Source of the DNA: Paludibacter sp. | GTDB lineage: Bacteria > Bacteroidota > Bacteroidia > Bacteroidales > Paludibacteraceae | Assembly (NCBI GenBank): GCA_024709185.1 | Contig: JANJXE010000244.1 | Coordinates: forward strand, 1 to 7,610 | Reading direction: 5' to 3' | DNA: 7,610 nucleotides | Shown: positions 3,709 through 7,610 of the stretch, one piece after another | Layout: each line of letters starts with the position of its first letter | Position numbering within the stretch: position 1 is the first letter of the stretch | Translations under genes and position numbers: made by a program | The notes under the pieces: generated by a model | Seen by the model: the letters and a program-made list of their open reading frames with translations, nothing else | The model's database searches: none | Told to the model about the DNA's origin: nothing

Positions 3709-6700
3709 AAAAAATTGCTTCTGCTGTTGTTTATACCGTTAAACACTTTTGCCCTTACCTGGTCCTGGGGGATTAAAGCTACTGGTTCTCATCAACCCGG
3801 TGGTGATATGGAAATTGTTGCCGACCGGGATGGAAATACGGTTGTGGCCGGCTATTTTCAGGAAGAACTGATACTCGGCAATTTCAGGTTGTACACCGAA
3901 GATGATTATTATTCCGATATCTTTCTGGCTGGCATCAGCAAGGACGGGAAAGTGCGCTGGGCAAAAAAGATAGAGGCCGGAAACAGCTACGAAAACCAGA
4001 TTGGTCTGGCTACCGACGACGACGGGAATATCTATCTCACCGGAGCCCAAAATGCGTACATTTTCGCGGCCAAATATGATTCATCGGGAAACGAAATCTG
4101 GTCAACCAATTTCGCATACAAATACAACGGCTATGGTGCCTCAATTGCTACCGACCAATTCGATAATGTGTATCTGCTGGGCGGAAATGGCTGGAGTTTT
4201 GTTACAGCCCGTCTGAATTATTACGGTAAGGTCGACTGGATTCGGAAACATGAAGTCAACTCTTCGGCGGGCTTTGCCATCAACAACATGAAAGTGGACA
4301 ACGATGGAAACATGTATTTTGCTGGCACTTTCGACTATTCGCCTATTCAACTCGGTACTTTCAAAATTGAACAAAAAGGAAGCGCTATCTGGGGAAAAAT
4401 CTCGCCCGAAGGAAACTTTACCTGGGTAAAAACTTCAACGGGAAGGGTTAACAATGCACGGATAGCCGTTACGGGGAATACACTTTACCTGAGTGGTTCG
4501 TTTGGGACAGAGTTGAAAATGGGCGACGTGACCCTGTACGGACTGTGCTGTGGTAATCCCAAACCCTTCATAGCACGGTTCGATACCGCCGGGAATCAGG
4601 TTTGGGCAAAATATGGCCACACGACCTTTGAATCGAAGGGTGGAATTTCGGACATCAAAACCGACCTCGATGGAAACCTGTATGCGACCGGCGGCTATTT
4701 CACCTGCTATGGTGTGCATTGCACCGAGGGCGATTATTTCCTTGAAAAATACAACAGCAGCGGCAATGTACAATGGAGGGCTGATTTCAACCACCCCAGC
4801 GGCGATGCCTGTCCATCGTTCGATTTTGATGCTTACGGGAATATTTACAATACAGGCAGAACGATGGCTGCCAATTTTATCGACCGTTACAGCGAACATG
4901 CCTCCAACTCGTATGGAATTGGAAAACTCGCTACCGGCCAGACCACCCGCCGACGCATCTCCCGTCCTCAGGCAGAACGAGTTCAATACATTTGCAGCGA
5001 CAATGGGCTCATCACTCTGAAGGCAACAGGTGTACAACTGAAATGGTACAAAGATGCCACACTACAACAGCGTGTGCACGAAGGGCCGGAATATACCCAA
5101 CACCTTACCACCACCGATACCCTGTATGTTACGCAAACAATCGGGACTACCGAGAGTTTGCCTAAACAGGTCATTGTGTATAAACCTTTACTTGATACAG
5201 ATCATATTGAATATTCAAAAGATACACTTTCAGTTGATTTTGATGAACTGGTAGGTTACCAATGGTATTATCAGGGCACTAAAATTGAAACTGCACGTCA
5301 CCACCGATTGATTCCTGTTGAGAACGGACTTTACGAAGTGGAAATCCTTACCGGAGGCTGTTCCCGTCGCTTCGCCTTCGACTTTCAGCGCCCCAACCGT
5401 CCGGTGACAGATAGTCTGCGCTATGTTTGTCCCGATGAAAAAACACTGACCCTGACTGCAGAAGGAGAAAATATTGTCTGGTATGCTACTTCCCTTTACA
5501 GAGACACCATTGCAACAGGCACCACTTTTCAACCTGCGTTCAAAACAAACAGTATTGTTTATGTACGTCAAACCATCAATGGCATTGCCAGTTATCCACA
5601 GCAGGTAAAGGTGCTTTTTTCACCGATTAAAGATACTGTCATCACCAAAGGTCCGACTTTACTGATGGTATCACCGAACACCCGGTTCAGGTATCAATGG
5701 TATCACAACGACGAGCTTCTTACCGACTCCACCTACCGACTCGATGTAACTAAAAACGGAAGATATACGGTAACCATCATCGATAGCATTTGCAGTCGTA
5801 CACTCAACACATACTTTGTAAAACAACCTACTACTGCTGTCAATACTTATTTTTTATGCCCCGGCGATACTATTCCAGAGATAAAGGTGGAAGGAAACAA
5901 CGTTTTGTGGCTGTACCCCAATTACAGCACGATGAGGATCGACACAGTAGCCCGTGGATTAAGCTATCGACCCACAGCAGGACAAGCCTATATCTACGTG
6001 GTTGAACAGGAAAATGGCTTCAATAGCTATCCAATGCTTATTTCACTGATGCGATCTAATTTTAAAGGACTAAAAATCAACAGTTACAACACCAGCCTAT
6101 ACCTTTCATCGGAGTTTGGCAACGGCTATACTTTCGCCTGGTATCTGAACAACGATTCGGTTCCTTTAAGCACGAGAAATCAGATTTCCAATGCACCGTA
6201 TGGAGATTACCGTCTACGGGTTAGTTTCAACAATCGGTGCGACACACTGATTCACTACCGGCATGTACCTGTTTACGACAGTATACAGTACCTTTGCTCA
6301 GCAGGAAGTCCGCAACTGTATGTTGCTCCGACAATTCTAAATTGGTATTCGGACATGGCATTAACAAAAAAGATACACAGCGGCTATTACTATTATCCAT
6401 CTGTCATACAGCGCGATACCGTATTTTACGTTGCACAGCAACAAAATTCAATCACCTATTGGACTGGAAAGTTGGAACTGCGCTATCCCGATTTCGGGAA
6501 ACTAACCCTTAAACAAAATGAGGATAAACTGGAAGTCACACCTGCAAAATCGTATTATAAATACGAGTGGATGCACGATGGCAAGATATTGACTGACACT
6601 ACTTCCATTTTTAAACCCGAAAAAGACGGAGTATATTGGGTAACCATCAGCGCCGGCAATTGCAGCACAGCGTTGAATCATCAGTTTGTACGAAGCAGTG

Positions 6701-6951
6701 CCCGCCCGGTTCTTAGTAATCCATCCTGGCGACTCTGGCCGAATCCGGCTGAAGATGTGGTTTGGATTGAAGGAAGTTCAGAGCAGACCGTTCATCTGAG
6801 ATTACTTTCGCCGAACGGACAAATCGTGCTACAGGAGCGGCAATTGTCGCTTCCGGCAAAAATGAATCTAGGCGAGTTACCTGTGGGTGTTTACTTTCTG
6901 GAAATATCACACGAATCGGGAAAGTTTACTGAGAAACTAATCAAAAGATAA
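3706..6951 (+). CDS. Large secreted protein: beta-propeller, four Ig-like bimodules, T9SS sorting domain
   Basis: The product is 1081 residues. A signal peptide (MKKLLLLLFIPLNTFA, likely cleaved after Ala16) sends it to the periplasm. Residues 19-408 carry seven D-x-DGN-x-Y-x-x-G repeats (near 40, 104, 150, 198, 254, 320, 375), each linked to a G-x(2)-W strand (Trp 21, 85, 132, 178, 240, 300, 357); this is an SBBP-type seven-bladed beta-propeller. Residues 425-1000 are four tandem bimodules of about 145 residues, each an Ig-like A domain (Y-x-C...WY...YV-x-Q) followed by a B domain (Y-x-W...G-x-Y-x-V...C). Residues 1007-1081 are a type A T9SS C-terminal sorting domain (LWPNPAEDVVW; LSPNGQIVLQ; LPVGVYFLEI; final EKLIKR), so the protein should cross the outer membrane by T9SS and be released or anchored to A-LPS. 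Its role is probably adhesive or binding, as no catalytic domain is recognisable. The start is fixed by the signal peptide. Confidence 0.9.
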   Translation: MKKLLLLLFIPLNTFALTWSWGIKATGSHQPGGDMEIVADRDGNTVVAGYFQEELILGNFRLYTEDDYYSDIFLAGISKDGKVRWAKKIEAGNSYENQIGLATDDDGNIYLTGAQNAYIFAAKYDSSGNEIWSTNFAYKYNGYGASIATDQFDNVYLLGGNGWSFVTARLNYYGKVDWIRKHEVNSSAGFAINNMKVDNDGNMYFAGTFDYSPIQLGTFKIEQKGSAIWGKISPEGNFTWVKTSTGRVNNARIAVTGNTLYLSGSFGTELKMGDVTLYGLCCGNPKPFIARFDTAGNQVWAKYGHTTFESKGGISDIKTDLDGNLYATGGYFTCYGVHCTEGDYFLEKYNSSGNVQWRADFNHPSGDACPSFDFDAYGNIYNTGRTMAANFIDRYSEHASNSYGIGKLATGQTTRRRISRPQAERVQYICSDNGLITLKATGVQLKWYKDATLQQRVHEGPEYTQHLTTTDTLYVTQTIGTTESLPKQVIVYKPLLDTDHIEYSKDTLSVDFDELVGYQWYYQGTKIETARHHRLIPVENGLYEVEILTGGCSRRFAFDFQRPNRPVTDSLRYVCPDEKTLTLTAEGENIVWYATSLYRDTIATGTTFQPAFKTNSIVYVRQTINGIASYPQQVKVLFSPIKDTVITKGPTLLMVSPNTRFRYQWYHNDELLTDSTYRLDVTKNGRYTVTIIDSICSRTLNTYFVKQPTTAVNTYFLCPGDTIPEIKVEGNNVLWLYPNYSTMRIDTVARGLSYRPTAGQAYIYVVEQENGFNSYPMLISLMRSNFKGLKINSYNTSLYLSSEFGNGYTFAWYLNNDSVPLSTRNQISNAPYGDYRLRVSFNNRCDTLIHYRHVPVYDSIQYLCSAGSPQLYVAPTILNWYSDMALTKKIHSGYYYYPSVIQRDTVFYVAQQQNSITYWTGKLELRYPDFGKLTLKQNEDKLEVTPAKSYYKYEWMHDGKILTDTTSIFKPEKDGVYWVTISAGNCSTALNHQFVRSSARPVLSNPSWRLWPNPAEDVVWIEGSSEQTVHLRLLSPNGQIVLQERQLSLPAKMNLGELPVGVYFLEISHESGKFTEKLIKR
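4978..6705 (+). repeat. Four diverged tandem repeats encoding Ig-like A-B bimodules
   Basis: This is a protein-level repeat. A-domain cysteines fall at residues 430, 575, 718 and 864 (spacing 145, 143, 146) and B-domain cysteines at 552, 696, 845 and 986 (144, 149, 141). The WY pair recurs in both halves (KWYK, QWYY, VWYA, QWYH, AWYL, NWYS). The units are too diverged at DNA level for obvious recombination, which points to old duplications held by structure. The A halves resemble the CHU_C/Ig_7-type Ig domains common before T9SS tails. Confidence 0.8.
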
Positions 6952-6985
6952 ATTATTAAATCTCAATAATTGAAATTTAATAATT
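6951..6985. terminator. 35-bp near-perfect AT palindrome between convergent genes
   Basis: The palindrome is centred on 6968. AATTATTAAAT (6951-6961) pairs with ATTTAATAATT (6975-6985), and TCAAT (6963-6967) pairs with ATTGA (6969-6973). The only mismatch is C6962/A6974, so 16 of 17 positions pair. It begins in the stop codon of the secreted-protein gene and ends 18 bp before the end of the transporter gene on the other strand, so it can act for both. It has no G/C clamp or T-run, so it is a weak terminator by the standard model. Confidence 0.5.
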
Positions 6986-7003
6986 TCGTAAGGAGCAACA
7001 TTT

Positions 7004-7610
7004 CTACTGGCTTTGTTCTTCCTTGTTATTAAACGGAGCAAGAATCGTAACTATAAACGATGGAATAGTAGCCACCAGCACCATCACAAAAAAGGTTTTG
7101 TAACCCAACAGATCGCTGAAGTAACCACTGAGCATCGACGGAAGCATAAATCCCAGGGCCATAATGCCATCGGCGAAGGCGTAGTGAGCAGTCTTGTACT
7201 TGCCCGGGGATATTTGCTGCATGATATACAGGATTAAACCCACAAAGCCGAAGCCATACCCGAAATACTCAACAGCAATGGCCGACGAAATAAGGAAGAT
7301 ATTATCGGGCTGATAGTGCGACAGGAAGAAATACACCGCAAAAGGTAAATTGAAGGAAGCACAAAGCAAGAGCAGCGATTTCTTTAATCCACGGCGGGAA
7401 GTCATGTTGCCGGCCAGAATGGAACCCAGTACAAAAGCAGCCGATCCCACCACGCCGTAAATCATCCCGATTTGTGAAGTCGATAGTCCCAGTCCGCCAT
7501 CGGCTACGTCAGCTTTCAGAAACAAAGGCGCAATTTTAATGGCAAATCCTTCGGCAAAGCGGTAAAAGATAACAAAGAGAATACTCATCACAATGTTTTT
7601 CTTCTGAAAG
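7004..7610 (-). CDS. AmpG-like MFS transporter, C-terminal half (runs off the right edge)
   Basis: 201 codons are visible and the frame stays open to the edge, so the ATG at 7588 (preceded by FQKKNIV) is an internal Met rather than the start. About six hydrophobic helices are present, matching the C-terminal half of a 12-helix major facilitator: IVMSILFVIFYRFAEGF; IGMIYGVVGSAAFVLGSIL followed by a basic loop SRRGLKK (MFS motif-A-like); LLLLCASFNLPFAVYFFL; AIAVEYFGYGFGFVGLILYI; FADGIMALGFMLPSMLSG followed by DLLGYK; and FFVMVLVATIPSFIVTIL. The YEFG-like 'VEYFGYGFG' helix and the FADGIMALG helix recall AmpG/PAT-type permeases that import muropeptides or oligosaccharides in Bacteroidota. The substrate is unknown here. 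The protein sits in the inner membrane, and the tail (NNKEEQSQ) is probably cytoplasmic. Confidence 0.85.
   Translation of the reverse strand, partial: FQKKNIVMSILFVIFYRFAEGFAIKIAPLFLKADVADGGLGLSTSQIGMIYGVVGSAAFVLGSILAGNMTSRRGLKKSLLLLCASFNLPFAVYFFLSHYQPDNIFLISSAIAVEYFGYGFGFVGLILYIMQQISPGKYKTAHYAFADGIMALGFMLPSMLSGYFSDLLGYKTFFVMVLVATIPSFIVTILAPFNNKEEQSQ

Noticed and set aside
4435..5037. 200-codon open frame antisense to the secreted protein
   Set aside because: It is a shadow of the repetitive propeller coding sequence, with no leader or domain; the plus-strand protein is well supported here.
1..7610. CRISPR array, prophage or biosynthetic cluster
   Set aside because: No spaced direct repeats of CRISPR type, no phage structural genes and no biosynthetic core enzymes were seen on either strand.

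Overview
The window looks like Bacteroidota, probably an environmental or gut-type member of Bacteroidia. Four independent -7 elements fit the Bacteroidota consensus TAnnTTTG, and all four continue into CAC. A large secreted protein ends in a type IX secretion (T9SS) sorting domain, a system confined to this phylum. Leaders are A/T-rich without Shine-Dalgarno sequences, and the tRNA has no encoded CCA.

Layout from left to right. (1) The 5' end of a lipoprotein gene runs off the left edge on the minus strand. (2) Facing away from it is a complete hicAB toxin-antitoxin pair, with a perfect 7-bp inverted repeat lying between its -33 and -7 elements; this is probably the operator through which HicB represses the pair. 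(3) After a 166-bp gap holding an imperfect hairpin comes a nitroreductase-family gene with an unusual hydrophobic insert. (4) A strong bidirectional hairpin separates this gene from a convergent tRNA-Gln(CUG). (5) The tRNA promoter is back to back with the promoter of a two-gene operon: an SDR39U1/YfcH-type NADP-binding protein, then a YdeI/OmdA-DUF1801 protein 6 bp downstream. (6) A 1081-residue secreted protein follows. It has a signal peptide, a seven-bladed beta-propeller, four tandem Ig-like bimodules and a T9SS C-terminal domain. (7) An almost perfect 35-bp AT palindrome separates it from the 3' part of a convergent AmpG-like MFS transporter gene that leaves the right edge.

The genes do not form one pathway. 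The window is an ordinary chromosomal stretch (tRNA, housekeeping-type enzymes, transporter) with one accessory module (hicAB) and one large extracellular protein. Nothing here is clearly a new biological system. The most interesting points are the repeat architecture of the secreted protein (repeated but apparently re-partnered cysteines, and a propeller ring closed by its N-terminus), the hicAB operator, the shared extended -7 motif, and a possible start-codon-pairing leader upstream of the secreted protein.
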